A stretch of DNA of 64,000 nucleotides, taken from Mucilaginibacter rubeus. Lineage in GTDB: Bacteria; Bacteroidota; Bacteroidia; Sphingobacteriales; Sphingobacteriaceae. A program made the translations under genes and the position numbers. Below are positions 1 through 8,468 of the stretch, piece after piece. Under the pieces are notes generated by a model that saw nothing but the letters and a program-made list of their open reading frames with translations, searched no databases and was not told the origin of the DNA. The stretch is from contig NZ_BMKD01000008.1 in the NCBI RefSeq assembly GCF_014643835.1, positions 186,001 through 250,000 on the forward strand, read 5' to 3'. Numbering within the stretch: position 1 is the first letter of the stretch; each line of letters begins with the position of its first letter.

Positions 1-1
1 T

Positions 2-748
2 ATTCTTGATGTATTGCTGGTGGCTTTGATCATTTACCAGTTGTATAACCTTATCAGGGGAACCATTGCAGCTAATATCTTCATTGGGTTTGCAGTGATC
101 TTTGCTCTCAATTTTGTGGTGAAGGCTTTGGATATGAAGCTGCTTACCATTATTCTGGGCAAATTTGTTGATGTGGGGATCATTGCCATTATCGTGGTTT
201 TTCAACAGGAAGTAAGGCGATTTTTATTATTGGTAGGTAAAAATGCTTCACTCCAACGCAATAAAGCCTGGTGGCAATATTTCTTCGGAAAATCGGAAGT
301 TGAGAAAAATAATTACGCCAGGATCAAGCCAATAATTGATGCCTGCAAAAGCCTGAAGCAAACCCGCACAGGGGCGCTCATTGTTTTCGCCAAGTATTAT
401 GACGAACAGTTTTATCAAAACAGTTGCGAGGTGGTGGAGGCCAAAATTTCAAAGCGATTGTTGGAAAGTATTTTTCAGAAAACCAGTCCGCTGCATGATG
501 GTGCGGTGGTGATTTCGGAGAATAAGATAAAATCGGCAAGTTGTATTTTGCCGCTTACCGAAAAAACGGATCTGCCGGCACAGTTCGGCCTGCGCCACAG
601 GGCAGGTATTGGTGTAACAGAAGCCAATGAGGCCACGGCGATCATTGTATCTGAAGAAACCGGTGAGATCTCGTATGCCAAACAAGGCCGGATTAAAATG
701 AATATCAGTTTTGCAGAGCTGGAAAAAGTTTTAAATAAGGATTTTTAA
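2..748 (+). CDS. cdaA: Diadenylate cyclase CdaA (partial, N-terminus off window)
   Basis: Makes cyclic di-AMP from two ATP; membrane-anchored DAC (DisA_N) enzyme. The reading frame is open to the first base, and codons before the first in-frame start (TTG at 14) read ILDV, which continues the family's first membrane segment, so the gene begins upstream of the window. Hydrophobic segments cover about the first 65 residues. The DAC domain follows, with the catalytic DGA motif in SPLHDGAVV (codons near 496-504) and the ATP-binding GLRHRA motif (near 590-604). The C-terminus is complete. No downstream operon partner is evident. Family assignment is secure; only the N-terminal residues are missing. 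Confidence 0.95.
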   Translation: MLDVLLVALIIYQLYNLIRGTIAANIFIGFAVIFALNFVVKALDMKLLTIILGKFVDVGIIAIIVVFQQEVRRFLLLVGKNASLQRNKAWWQYFFGKSEVEKNNYARIKPIIDACKSLKQTRTGALIVFAKYYDEQFYQNSCEVVEAKISKRLLESIFQKTSPLHDGAVVISENKIKSASCILPLTEKTDLPAQFGLRHRAGIGVTEANEATAIIVSEETGEISYAKQGRIKMNISFAELEKVLNKDF

Positions 749-885
749 TCGGATAAAAATAAGACAGGATGCGCCTTTAACTGGCGCAAGTATCGTGTGG
801 TTGCAAGAGCGGGGCGTACTTGTGCCCTCTAAGCTAATAAAGGATTGCTATATTGTGAATCAAAATAATCAGTGTTAAATTAACA

Positions 886-1716
886 ATGCCACTGCAACCC
901 TCCATCGATAAAATAACAGAAATCTCCCGGGTCCTGCTTTCGATAGCAGGGCGTTACCTGGTATTTGCCGGGGCATTATACTTCTTTTTTTACGTGTGGA
1001 GAAGACGAACATATTGGTATTCAAAAATTCAGCAACGCTATCCCGAAAGCAAGCATATCCGTCGCGAAATCGTTTATTCGTTTTTTACTATACTGATATT
1101 TGGTGCGGTGATCCTGTTGGTGATCTACGCCAGTAAGCAGCATTTAACAAGGATCTATCCAAACATCAGCGATAAAGGATATGTTTATTATTTTTTGAGT
1201 ATAGGGCTGATGATCCTGATGCACGACACCTACTTTTACTGGACACACAGGGCTATGCACTGGAAGCCTTTGTTTAAGCTGATGCACAAAACGCATCATT
1301 TGTCAACTAATCCGACACCATTTGCCGCTTATGCTTTCCATCCGCTGGAAGCCGTAGTGGAGATTGGGATTGTACCGCTTATCGCCTTTACTATTCCCTA
1401 TCACGGCACAGCGCTTACTATATTTTCTTTGTATTCGTTGCTATTAAACGTGACCGGTCATCTGGGCTATGAGCTTTTTCCCCAGGGGTTTACTACGCAT
1501 AAACTGTTTAAATGGCACAATACTTCAACGCATCATAATATGCACCACCGATTAGTTAAATGCAATTATGGTTTATATTTCAATATATGGGACAGGCTGA
1601 TGGGCACTAATCACCCCGATTATGAAAAGAGCTTTGAACAGGTGGTTGAAAAGCGCGAAAAAGTGAAGTGTAAAGGAGACCAGGGACTATTGTCAGACGA
1701 ACTGGCTACGGAGTAA
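886..1716 (+). CDS. Sterol desaturase / fatty acid hydroxylase family membrane protein
   Basis: 276-aa integral membrane di-iron oxygenase of the fatty acid hydroxylase superfamily. Histidine clusters expected for the di-iron site are visible: HDTYFYWTHRAMH, HKTHHLS, and HNTSTHHNMHH near the C-terminus. Four or more hydrophobic segments lie in the first 190 residues. The substrate cannot be told from sequence; relatives act on sterols, carotenoids, alkylglycerols or sphingoid lipids. The 3' end overlaps the convergent small gene by 11 bases. Start chosen at the first ATG, after an AT-rich leader. Confidence 0.85.
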   Translation: MPLQPSIDKITEISRVLLSIAGRYLVFAGALYFFFYVWRRRTYWYSKIQQRYPESKHIRREIVYSFFTILIFGAVILLVIYASKQHLTRIYPNISDKGYVYYFLSIGLMILMHDTYFYWTHRAMHWKPLFKLMHKTHHLSTNPTPFAAYAFHPLEAVVEIGIVPLIAFTIPYHGTALTIFSLYSLLLNVTGHLGYELFPQGFTTHKLFKWHNTSTHHNMHHRLVKCNYGLYFNIWDRLMGTNHPDYEKSFEQVVEKREKVKCKGDQGLLSDELATE

Positions 1717-2095
1717 CTTTTTCCTTTTTTACCCCGGCAGTATCCGGATTAACAACATCTATTCTTTTAATGAGCATATGGTATTTTATCCCGGGTTCGT
1801 CAGTTTTAACAATCGGCATGTTGTCGTTTGGGTAAGTTTTAACAATCGGCATCCGGCTGTAAACGGGCTCATCTGCAATAAGTTCGTGGGTGTTCAGTAG
1901 TGTATTGTTATGATTAAAAAAAACGTTTGGGGGAAGCGTTGGGATAAGTTTAGACAGATTAGTATCAGCCTTTAATAGTTTCAAGTTAAATAGCTTATCG
2001 GCAGCGTTATTGTTTTTAGGTGCCTTATTGAGGTTTTGTGCTTTAAGCTGGCCTGCACAGGCTATGATAGCAGCAAGGATTAAGGTTTTTTTCAT
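1706..2095 (-). CDS. Small secreted protein with duplicated MPIVKT motif
   Basis: 129-aa hypothetical protein. The N-terminus MKKTLILAAIIACAGQLKA followed by QN is a good type I signal peptide, so it is probably periplasmic or secreted. The mature part is hydrophilic and Asn/Lys/Asp rich, with no recognised domain. The hexapeptide MPIVKT occurs twice, 11 residues apart (near 1790-1860), suggesting a small internal duplication. The 3' end overlaps the convergent hydroxylase gene by 11 bases. Function unknown. Confidence 0.7.
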   Translation of the reverse strand: MKKTLILAAIIACAGQLKAQNLNKAPKNNNAADKLFNLKLLKADTNLSKLIPTLPPNVFFNHNNTLLNTHELIADEPVYSRMPIVKTYPNDNMPIVKTDEPGIKYHMLIKRIDVVNPDTAGVKKEKVTP

Positions 2096-2220
2096 GGTGA
2101 TATTATTTTATACTAATATACCTATCATTCAATAATATTTAAATGTTAAATAATGTTATTAAATGTTAAATGCTTTTGAATTGAACCCAAATACCAAAGC
2201 CATAAACTGATAGATTTTAT

Positions 2221-2228
2221 TACTTTTG
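2221..2228 (+). promoter_or_regulatory. frr promoter -7 box
   Basis: TACTTTTG matches the Bacteroidota -7 consensus TAnnTTTG, 18 nt before the frr ATG. No clear -33 TTTG is present at the usual distance. Confidence 0.55.
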
Positions 2229-2246
2229 TGGAAAATTTAAAAACCG

Positions 2247-2810
2247 ATGAGCGAACTCATTAAAAAACAAGTGAACGATGCAAAGGCCTTGATGGAAAAG
2301 GCCATTGACCATGCAGATAGCGAATTAAATAAAATACGTGCAGGTAAGGCAAGCCCTTCATTACTTGACGATATCAGGGTTGATTACTATGGTACCCCAA
2401 CACCACTAAGCCAGATAGGTAGTGTTAACACCCCTGATGCCCGTACCATTGTTGTTCAGCCATGGGAAAAATCATTGTTAAACCCTATTGAAAAAGCCAT
2501 TAAAGAAGCTAATTTAGGTGTTAACCCTCAAAACGATGGTATCATTATCCGTATTAATGTACCGCCGCTTACCGAAGAGCGCCGCCGTGATTTGGTTAAA
2601 AAAGCTAAAGCCGAGGCTGAGACCGGTAAGGTGGCTGTTCGTAACATCCGTAAAGATGCTAACGAAAAGATCAAAAAATTAAAATCAGAAGGTGTTTCTG
2701 AAGACGAAATAAAGACAGGCGAAGCTGAAGTTCAAAAACTTACTGATGCTTATATTGCTAAAGTTGATCAGCTTTCAGAAGCTAAAGAAAAAGATATCAT
2801 GACGGTTTAA
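2247..2810 (+). CDS. frr: Ribosome recycling factor
   Basis: 187-aa RRF, which with EF-G splits post-termination ribosomes in the cytoplasm. Full length for the family (about 185). The sequence is typical: IRAGKASPSLLDDIRVDYYGTPTPL near the N-terminus, VQPWEKS, and NPQNDGIIIRINVPPLTEERRRDLVKKAK, the RRF signature. The usual upstream partner pyrH is not next to it; the upstream gene is divergent. Its own promoter and a strong terminator make it look monocistronic. Confidence 0.98.
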   Translation: MSELIKKQVNDAKALMEKAIDHADSELNKIRAGKASPSLLDDIRVDYYGTPTPLSQIGSVNTPDARTIVVQPWEKSLLNPIEKAIKEANLGVNPQNDGIIIRINVPPLTEERRRDLVKKAKAEAETGKVAVRNIRKDANEKIKKLKSEGVSEDEIKTGEAEVQKLTDAYIAKVDQLSEAKEKDIMTV

Positions 2811-2831
2811 TATTAACCTTGTGTCAAATTA

Positions 2832-2866
2832 AAAGGGAATGAGCTACTTAGCCATTCCCTTTTTTT
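2832..2866 (+). terminator. Rho-independent terminator after frr
   Basis: Stem AAAGGGAATG (2832-2841) pairs with CATTCCCTTT (2853-2862), followed by a run of T. It lies just after the frr stop and before the ABC transporter gene. Confidence 0.8.
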
Positions 2867-2883
2867 ATGTTTGCCGTTGAAAC

Positions 2884-4644
2884 ATGAATGTATTAATCTC
2901 TTACTTAAAAAAACACCGCTGGATAGTTGTATTTGCACTTTTCCTGGCGGCGATGAATATAGGCTTCTCACTGCTCGACCCATGGATAACCGGGCGTATT
3001 GTTGACCGTGTTATTGAACAACGCAGTAAGCTACAATATGACGCATACCTTAACCAGGTGCTGATGCTGGTTGGCGCTGCTATTGGTGTTGCCATGATAT
3101 CGCGTATAGCTAAAAACTTCCAGGATTATTTTACCAATATCATTACCCAAAAGGTAGGCGCTGAGATGTATGCCGATGGTTTAAAGCACTCGCTTGAGTT
3201 GCCCTACCAGGTATTTGAAGACCAGCGAAGCGGCGAAACTTTGGGCATATTGCAAAAGGTACGTTTAGATTGCGAAAAGTTTATTACCTCCTTTATCGGG
3301 ATCCTTTTTGTGTCGCTCATCGGGATGGTATTTGTTATCGTTTACTCGGTGAGCGTGAGCTATAAGGTTACCCTGGTATATTTCGCCGCGATACCCATCA
3401 TCACTTTTGTGAGTATGGCCATGAGCCGGAGAATTAAGAAAATCCAAAAGACAATTGTGGCCGAAACAACAGCGCTGGCAGGTTCAACAACCGAATCGCT
3501 AAGGAATATCGAGCTTGTAAAAAGTTTGGGCCTGGCAAAACAGGAAATAGCACGGTTGAATAATACTACCTACAAAATTCTCGACCTGGAACTGAAAAAA
3601 GTGAAGTATGTACGCAGCATGAGCTTTGTACAGGGTACTACCGTAAACTTTGTGCGCAGTGTGATGGTGGTAGTTCTGCTGATGCTCATTTTTAAAAGCA
3701 CTATCTCTCCGGGCCAATATTTCAGTTTTTTATTTTACTCATTCTTTTTATTTAACCCATTGCAGGAGTTAGGCAATGTAATCCTTTCCTGGCGTGAGGC
3801 TGAGGTTTCCCTTGGTAACTTTAACCGGATATTGAGTATTCCTATTGATAAAAAGCCCGAAAAACCTGTATTGCTTGAAAAAGTGAATACCTTAACATTT
3901 AATGACGTTAGCTTTAAACACTTAACCGCAAATCGTAACGCGCTTAACCATATCAGCTTTGAAACCAATTCGGGCGAGACGATCGCTTTTGTTGGTCCTT
4001 CCGGTTCGGGCAAAACTACGCTCGTTAAATTATTGGTTGGTTTATATCAGCCTTTGCAGGGCGATATTTTATACAACGGCACATTAAGTAAAGAAATCGA
4101 CCTTGATCAGCTGCGCGAAAAAATAGGCTTCGTAACCCAGGATACGCAACTATTTTCGGGTACCATCCGTGAAAACCTGCAGTTTGTACGCCCGGATGCT
4201 ACCGATGAGGAATGTATGGATGTGCTGCAGCGTGCCGCATGCCAAACCCTGCTGGCCCGGGCCGATAAAGGTTTAAGCACTGTAATTGGCGAAGGTGGTG
4301 TAAAAGTATCTGGCGGTGAAAAACAACGCCTGTCAATAGCCCGTGCTTTATTACGCCGGCCGGATATCCTGGTATTTGACGAAGCTACGTCATCCCTTGA
4401 TTCTATCACTGAGGAGGAGATCACCGAAACTATCCGTAACGTATCTGAAAAAGAGAACCATATTACTATCCTCATCGCTCACCGGCTATCAACCATTATG
4501 CATGCTGATAGTATTTACGTATTGGAGAAAGGCCGTATTATTGAATCGGGCAAGCATGCCGATCTCATTTCCCAGAAAGGGTTATATTATGCTATGTGGA
4601 GGCAACAGATAGGGGAAAAGGATACGGTAGACGCACTGGATTAA
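2884..4644 (+). CDS. ABC exporter, fused permease and ATPase (MsbA/LmrA type)
   Basis: 586-aa half-transporter. An N-terminal exporter membrane domain with six predicted helices (about residues 10-310) precedes a nucleotide-binding domain (about 335-575). Visible motifs are Walker A GPSGSGKTTL, Q-loop FVTQDTQ, signature VSGGEKQR, Walker B ILVFDEATSSLD and the H-loop in LIAHRLS. It should work as a homodimer or with another half-transporter. A second exporter of this class lies at 41.2 kb. Substrate (lipid, peptide or drug) not determinable. It starts shortly after the frr terminator. Confidence 0.92.
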   Translation: MNVLISYLKKHRWIVVFALFLAAMNIGFSLLDPWITGRIVDRVIEQRSKLQYDAYLNQVLMLVGAAIGVAMISRIAKNFQDYFTNIITQKVGAEMYADGLKHSLELPYQVFEDQRSGETLGILQKVRLDCEKFITSFIGILFVSLIGMVFVIVYSVSVSYKVTLVYFAAIPIITFVSMAMSRRIKKIQKTIVAETTALAGSTTESLRNIELVKSLGLAKQEIARLNNTTYKILDLELKKVKYVRSMSFVQGTTVNFVRSVMVVVLLMLIFKSTISPGQYFSFLFYSFFLFNPLQELGNVILSWREAEVSLGNFNRILSIPIDKKPEKPVLLEKVNTLTFNDVSFKHLTANRNALNHISFETNSGETIAFVGPSGSGKTTLVKLLVGLYQPLQGDILYNGTLSKEIDLDQLREKIGFVTQDTQLFSGTIRENLQFVRPDATDEECMDVLQRAACQTLLARADKGLSTVIGEGGVKVSGGEKQRLSIARALLRRPDILVFDEATSSLDSITEEEITETIRNVSEKENHITILIAHRLSTIMHADSIYVLEKGRIIESGKHADLISQKGLYYAMWRQQIGEKDTVDALD

Positions 4645-4678
4645 AAGCACAAAAAGCAGATTGATATTAGGAAATCCA

Positions 4679-4709
4679 GACTTACGAAGTTTCAAAAACT
4701 TCGTAAGTC
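4679..4709. terminator. 14-bp perfect palindrome between convergent genes
   Basis: Arms 4679-4692 and 4696-4709 are perfect inverted repeats with a 3-nt loop, followed by a T-rich stretch (4715-4722). It lies between the ABC exporter (+) and the response regulator (-), and may terminate both. It could also be a member of a dispersed repeat family. Confidence 0.65.
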
Positions 4710-4816
4710 TTCTACGTTTTTGCTATTTGCCCGTAACAGCTTCTATATACTAATGTCATTTTTCCTTCAATATTTATTGAGTTTAAAACCGCATTAGCAA
4801 TCCCAAATACCCAAGT

Positions 4817-5551
4817 TTAAATATTTTTATTCTCAATCATCCTGAAAAACTCATCACGATAGGTATCGCCTACAGGGATGATCTTGTCGCCTATCTGGAT
4901 GCGGCTCCGTTCAATGCTGTCTATTTTATTGAGGGCTACAATGTATGATTTGTGTACCCGAACAAAATGTTTTTCGGGCAAGGCATCTTCCATCTTTTTC
5001 ATGCCCTGCAGGGTAATGATCCTCTCGGCAGAGGTAAAGATGCTGATATAATCCTTTAAACCCTCTATAAACATAATATCGTGCAGGTATACTTTCTGAA
5101 TTTTATGCTCGGTTTTTACAAAGATAAAATCGGTTGAAAAATCATCCTGCTGCACGGGTTCGGCCTGCATCACCACCTGTGGTTTGGCTGCAACAGGCTG
5201 GATAATGCTTTGTGCTTTTTGTACCGATTTAAAAAAGCGATCAAATGCGATAGGCTTTAACAGGTAATCAACTACATCAAGCTCATAGCCTTCAAGCGCG
5301 TACTGCGGGTAGGCTGTAGTTAAAATAACCTTGGCTTTGCCGTTGGCGATCTTCAAAAATTGAATGCCGGTAAGCTCGGGCATCTGAACATCTAAAAACA
5401 CAAGGTCAGCTTCGGCGGCCTGCACCATGGTAAGCGCTTCGATGGGGTTGGTTGTAGCTTTAACCAATTGCAAAAAAGGCATCTTGGAAATATAATCTTC
5501 CAAAATATGCAGCGCCAAAGGCTCATCGTCAACTACCAAACATCTGATCAT
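4817..5551 (-). CDS. LytTR-family response regulator
   Basis: 244-aa DNA-binding regulator. An N-terminal receiver domain (about 1-120) has the acidic pair in VVDDEPLAL, the phosphoacceptor Asp in DLVFLDVQMP, and the conserved Lys in YLLKPIAF. A C-terminal LytTR domain (about 145-240) contains FIFVKTEHK, HDIMFIEGLKDY and FVRVHKSYIVAL. It is the last gene of a minus-strand set, 54 bases after a DUF1080 gene, with its cognate-looking kinase one gene further upstream. LytTR regulators bind phased direct repeats, and such repeats occur in the divergent promoter region at 8115-8175. Confidence 0.93.
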   Translation of the reverse strand: MIRCLVVDDEPLALHILEDYISKMPFLQLVKATTNPIEALTMVQAAEADLVFLDVQMPELTGIQFLKIANGKAKVILTTAYPQYALEGYELDVVDYLLKPIAFDRFFKSVQKAQSIIQPVAAKPQVVMQAEPVQQDDFSTDFIFVKTEHKIQKVYLHDIMFIEGLKDYISIFTSAERIITLQGMKKMEDALPEKHFVRVHKSYIVALNKIDSIERSRIQIGDKIIPVGDTYRDEFFRMIENKNI

Positions 5552-5605
5552 AGCGTAAAAATAATGTAATAATGGTTATTCTAAATTTTTTAATGTGCTG
5601 TTTTG

Positions 5606-6940
5606 TTATAACGGCGTCAATTCAACAGATTTATACCAGATTTCGGCGCCTTCCGATTGTAAAAGGATGCGACCGTGCGATAAGGAAGCTATTCCCCAGT
5701 TCACCAAATGTCCGTTAACATAATGTTCAATCTGGTTGCCATTGCAAATGATTTCGATGGTGTTCCACTCGCCGCGCGGATTTTCAAAATTGGCGGTGCG
5801 GTAAACACGCTGCTGGTCCCACTCAATGGCCGATTTATTGGGCGTAACCACATTAGTATGTTGTACGCACCAAATATCGCCGCAATCACCTTCCTGGATC
5901 TGGCATTCTATCGATCTTGGCCATACGATATCTTTATCCCCCTCTCCAAAATGATATAAAACACCTGCATCGCGTACGCCCTTTTCGCGTGGGTGATATT
6001 GCTTGCTCCCCCATTTAAATACTACTTTCAGGTAATAATTATCGTACGATTTTTTGGTGGCCATATAACCAAAATACTTGCCCATTACATGCACCATGCC
6101 ATTTTCAATGGCAAAGTTGTTATGTACATCATTATCCTTGCCTAAAGTATCCAGGTAGGTATACCAACCCTTTTTATCCTTGCCGTTTAACAATTTTTGA
6201 ACCCCAATCTCCCTGATCCAGATATTGCGGAATGATACCGGAAACTCATGTTCTTGCAGCAACAAGGGTAAGGCGAAGGCGTGTTTTTGATATTTGGGCT
6301 GACCAACATGCGCCACTGTTCCTTTTATAGCTACATGGTTTTGTATCAGTATGCCATTGTGTAATACGGTAATGTAAGCCGGTGATTTAACCGAGCTATC
6401 GATATTAAAGCGTGGAGCGGTATAAATGATATCATACTTTTGCCACTGGCCTGGTTTAAGCGAGGCATTTACCTGCGGCAGGTATTGTTTATAAACAGAA
6501 CCGGCCTGTCCGTTTGAGTAAGTGCGGTTTTTATAACTATCCAGGATCTGCAGTTCGTAGCGGCTTTGCATAATTACACCGCTGTTGCCACGCTCCTGTC
6601 CTTCGCCTTTAACAACAGCTGGTGTGCGCCATTCTATATGCAGCTGGCAATCGGCAAAGTTTTGTTTGGTGATGATGGAGCCGCTGCCCGGCTTAACGGT
6701 TACAATACCGTCCTTTACTATCCAGCCCGGTTTGTTACCTTTCTGATCTGTCCATTTGTCCAAATTTTTGCCATCAAACAAAATAATAGCATCAGATGGC
6801 GGCTTGTTGCCGGCGCCCGGTAAAACTACTTCAGGCTCAGGGTCCCAAACTTCGGTTGCTTTAGGATCGGTTTGTGCAGATGCGGTAATGGCCGATGCTG
6901 CAAGAAACAGGGCTGGGAGCAATTTTTTCAAACAGGTCAT
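5606..6940 (-). CDS. DUF1080 (3-keto-disaccharide hydrolase-like) secreted protein, two domains
   Basis: 444 aa. Signal peptide MTCLKKLLPALFLAASAITASA ends before QTDPK, so the protein is exported. Two DUF1080/concanavalin-like modules follow: about 48-250 (ILFDGKNLDKW, GNSGVIMQSRYELQILDS) and about 255-440 (KKGWYTYLDT, DAGVLYHFGEGD, ECQIQEGDCGDIW). DUF1080 proteins include 3-keto-glycoside hydrolases and many uncharacterised sugar-related proteins. It lies between the kinase (18-nt gap) and its response regulator (54-nt gap), an unusual place that suggests co-transcription and a link to what the kinase senses. Enzymatic activity is not shown by the sequence. Confidence 0.87.
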   Translation of the reverse strand: MTCLKKLLPALFLAASAITASAQTDPKATEVWDPEPEVVLPGAGNKPPSDAIILFDGKNLDKWTDQKGNKPGWIVKDGIVTVKPGSGSIITKQNFADCQLHIEWRTPAVVKGEGQERGNSGVIMQSRYELQILDSYKNRTYSNGQAGSVYKQYLPQVNASLKPGQWQKYDIIYTAPRFNIDSSVKSPAYITVLHNGILIQNHVAIKGTVAHVGQPKYQKHAFALPLLLQEHEFPVSFRNIWIREIGVQKLLNGKDKKGWYTYLDTLGKDNDVHNNFAIENGMVHVMGKYFGYMATKKSYDNYYLKVVFKWGSKQYHPREKGVRDAGVLYHFGEGDKDIVWPRSIECQIQEGDCGDIWCVQHTNVVTPNKSAIEWDQQRVYRTANFENPRGEWNTIEIICNGNQIEHYVNGHLVNWGIASLSHGRILLQSEGAEIWYKSVELTPL

Positions 6941-6958
6941 GGTTATAATGGGTTATAA

Positions 6959-8014
6959 CTATAAATCTATTGATAATTCGCAGGTGTAAGTATATTCTTC
7001 ATCCCTTATTTTTAAAGAGTACCTGTTGGGGTAAAGCAGGTTGAGCCGGCGCTGCACATTTATCAAGCCAATTCCACCTACAGCATCACGGTTATTGTTA
7101 TGTTTTTTATTTTGGATGTAGAAATGCAGTTTACCATCCGCCACGTTAATAAGTAGCTTTATAGGTGAGTTGATATCATTTGCAACGCCATGCTTAAAAG
7201 CGTTTTCGATAAAAGCGATCAGTAGCAAAGGTTCTATTTTTTGATCGGTGATATTGCCATCTACCTTAAAATCAATAAAGGCCTTACTGCCAAAGCGGAT
7301 CTTTTGCAGATCGATATAGTTTTGAAGGTATTGAAGTTCTTTGCTCAGATCAACCTTGTTATCGTTACATTCATACAGCATATAACGCATAATTTCCGAA
7401 AGCTTTAAAATGGCTTCGGGGGTAGTTTCGGATCGCTGATAAGCCAGTGAATAAATACTGTTTAAGGAGTTAAATAAAAAATGCGGGTTGATCTGCGATT
7501 TCAGAAAAGCCAGCTCGGCAATAAGGCGCTGATTTTCCAGGTCGCGCTGGATGCGTTCATTCAGGAACCAGTCTGTACTGAATTTTAGTGCAGTGCTCAA
7601 AAATACAAATATGAGGCTGGTAAAAATACTGCTGTAGAAATAAGTAGCAAAACTGGTGACATGACCTTTTTGATGCACCAGTACAATATCTTTAAATAAA
7701 AGCCCCACGCCGTATTTGGCTACGCCGTAAACTATGATGCTTGTAAGCACAAAGGTGGCGTATTGCCAGTAGCGTTTTTTATTTAGAAATTTAGGTATAA
7801 AAACCAGGTAGTTAAGGTAAAATAAGCTGATATTAATAGTAGGATAAAGCAAAAAAATCACTAGTAACTCCTTGGTACTGAGCATAGCATCGTTAAGCCT
7901 CGCCAAAAAAACAAAAAAGGATATAATGGCCGCCCAGAAAAACAGGTGCCAAAAAATTATCCAGGCGGTTTTTATTCCGGTTCTGGATTTAGGTAATGGT
8001 AATGAAGCCTCCAT
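6959..8014 (-). CDS. LytS/YehU-type sensor histidine kinase
   Basis: 351-aa membrane kinase. About four transmembrane helices occupy residues 18-150, without a large extracytoplasmic domain. A coiled linker and a His_kinase domain follow, with INPHFLFNSLNSIYSL carrying the phosphoacceptor His, and an ATPase region with LIAFIENAFKHG and a GGIGLINVQRRL G-box. This kinase type pairs with LytTR regulators; the one at 4817-5551 is the obvious partner, although a DUF1080 gene intervenes. The gene is first in the minus-strand operon and is transcribed divergently from a micropeptide-ABC operon. Confidence 0.92.
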   Translation of the reverse strand: MEASLPLPKSRTGIKTAWIIFWHLFFWAAIISFFVFLARLNDAMLSTKELLVIFLLYPTINISLFYLNYLVFIPKFLNKKRYWQYATFVLTSIIVYGVAKYGVGLLFKDIVLVHQKGHVTSFATYFYSSIFTSLIFVFLSTALKFSTDWFLNERIQRDLENQRLIAELAFLKSQINPHFLFNSLNSIYSLAYQRSETTPEAILKLSEIMRYMLYECNDNKVDLSKELQYLQNYIDLQKIRFGSKAFIDFKVDGNITDQKIEPLLLIAFIENAFKHGVANDINSPIKLLINVADGKLHFYIQNKKHNNNRDAVGGIGLINVQRRLNLLYPNRYSLKIRDEEYTYTCELSIDL

Positions 8015-8114
8015 TCGCTGTTTTTAAATCCCTTTTATGTTTGGGGGTGTGGCATCTAATTTAATATTTTGATAATGATATCGGCCTGTTATTTATATAT
8101 AGCGGCCCATTTTT

Positions 8115-8175
8115 TCGATGAACTGGCTTTTATTATCGATGAACCGGTTAAAAGATGCAGAAAAGCGTTCATCTA
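8115..8175. promoter_or_regulatory. Candidate LytTR operator: phased GTTCAT-core repeats
   Basis: Two near-identical 12-mers, TCGATGAACTGG (8115-8126) and TCGATGAACCGG (8136-8147), are spaced 21 bp start to start, two helical turns. An inverted copy of the core, GCGTTCAT, lies at about 8165-8172. Read on the other strand, the core GTTCAT resembles the GTT-containing half-sites of LytTR regulators, which bind two direct repeats at about this spacing. The site lies between the kinase operon and the ABC operon, so it could control either or both. Binding is inferred. Confidence 0.5.
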
Positions 8176-8255
8176 TAAACAAAGTGTGTTGGTCTAAATG
8201 ATTTTAGCAGGTTATTTTTTTAATATTCCTTTGTTGTATAAAATCACCACTCACA

Positions 8256-8468
8256 ATGAAAACGCTTATCAAAAATTCAAATCCTTTTATCATGTTATTG
8301 ATCCCGGTAATGTTTGCCCTTATTTTGGGTGTAAGCTACCAGTTCGAGCAAAAAAAGGAAACAGCAATAATTGGCCGCACAGCAGTACATGCTACCTCAT
8401 TGTTTCACAAAGGTTTTGTAATGGTTAAAACTGTTTGCTCAATAGCAAAAAACAATAACATATGGTAA
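8256..8468 (+). CDS. 70-aa single-span membrane peptide coupled to ABC transporter
   Basis: Short basic N-terminus, one hydrophobic segment (about residues 11-29, FIMLLIPVMFALILGVSY), then a basic tail. Its stop codon lies inside the next gene: the ATPase ATG is at 8462 and this frame ends at 8468, a 7-nt overlap typical of translational coupling. An alternative frame beginning at 8198 overlaps it, but has no such coupling and no sensible composition. No family recognised. It may be a small subunit or regulator of the transporter. Gene status rests on the overlap and the membrane segment. Confidence 0.6.
   Translation: MKTLIKNSNPFIMLLIPVMFALILGVSYQFEQKKETAIIGRTAVHATSLFHKGFVMVKTVCSIAKNNNIW

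Noticed and set aside
4679-4709. Palindrome as an operator of the LytTR gene
   Set aside because: It lies downstream of both convergent genes, so a terminator or repeat role is more likely.
8198-8428. 76-aa frame overlapping the 70-aa membrane peptide
   Set aside because: Mixed composition with no membrane segment or coupling; the frame at 8256 overlaps the ATPase start and is more gene-like.
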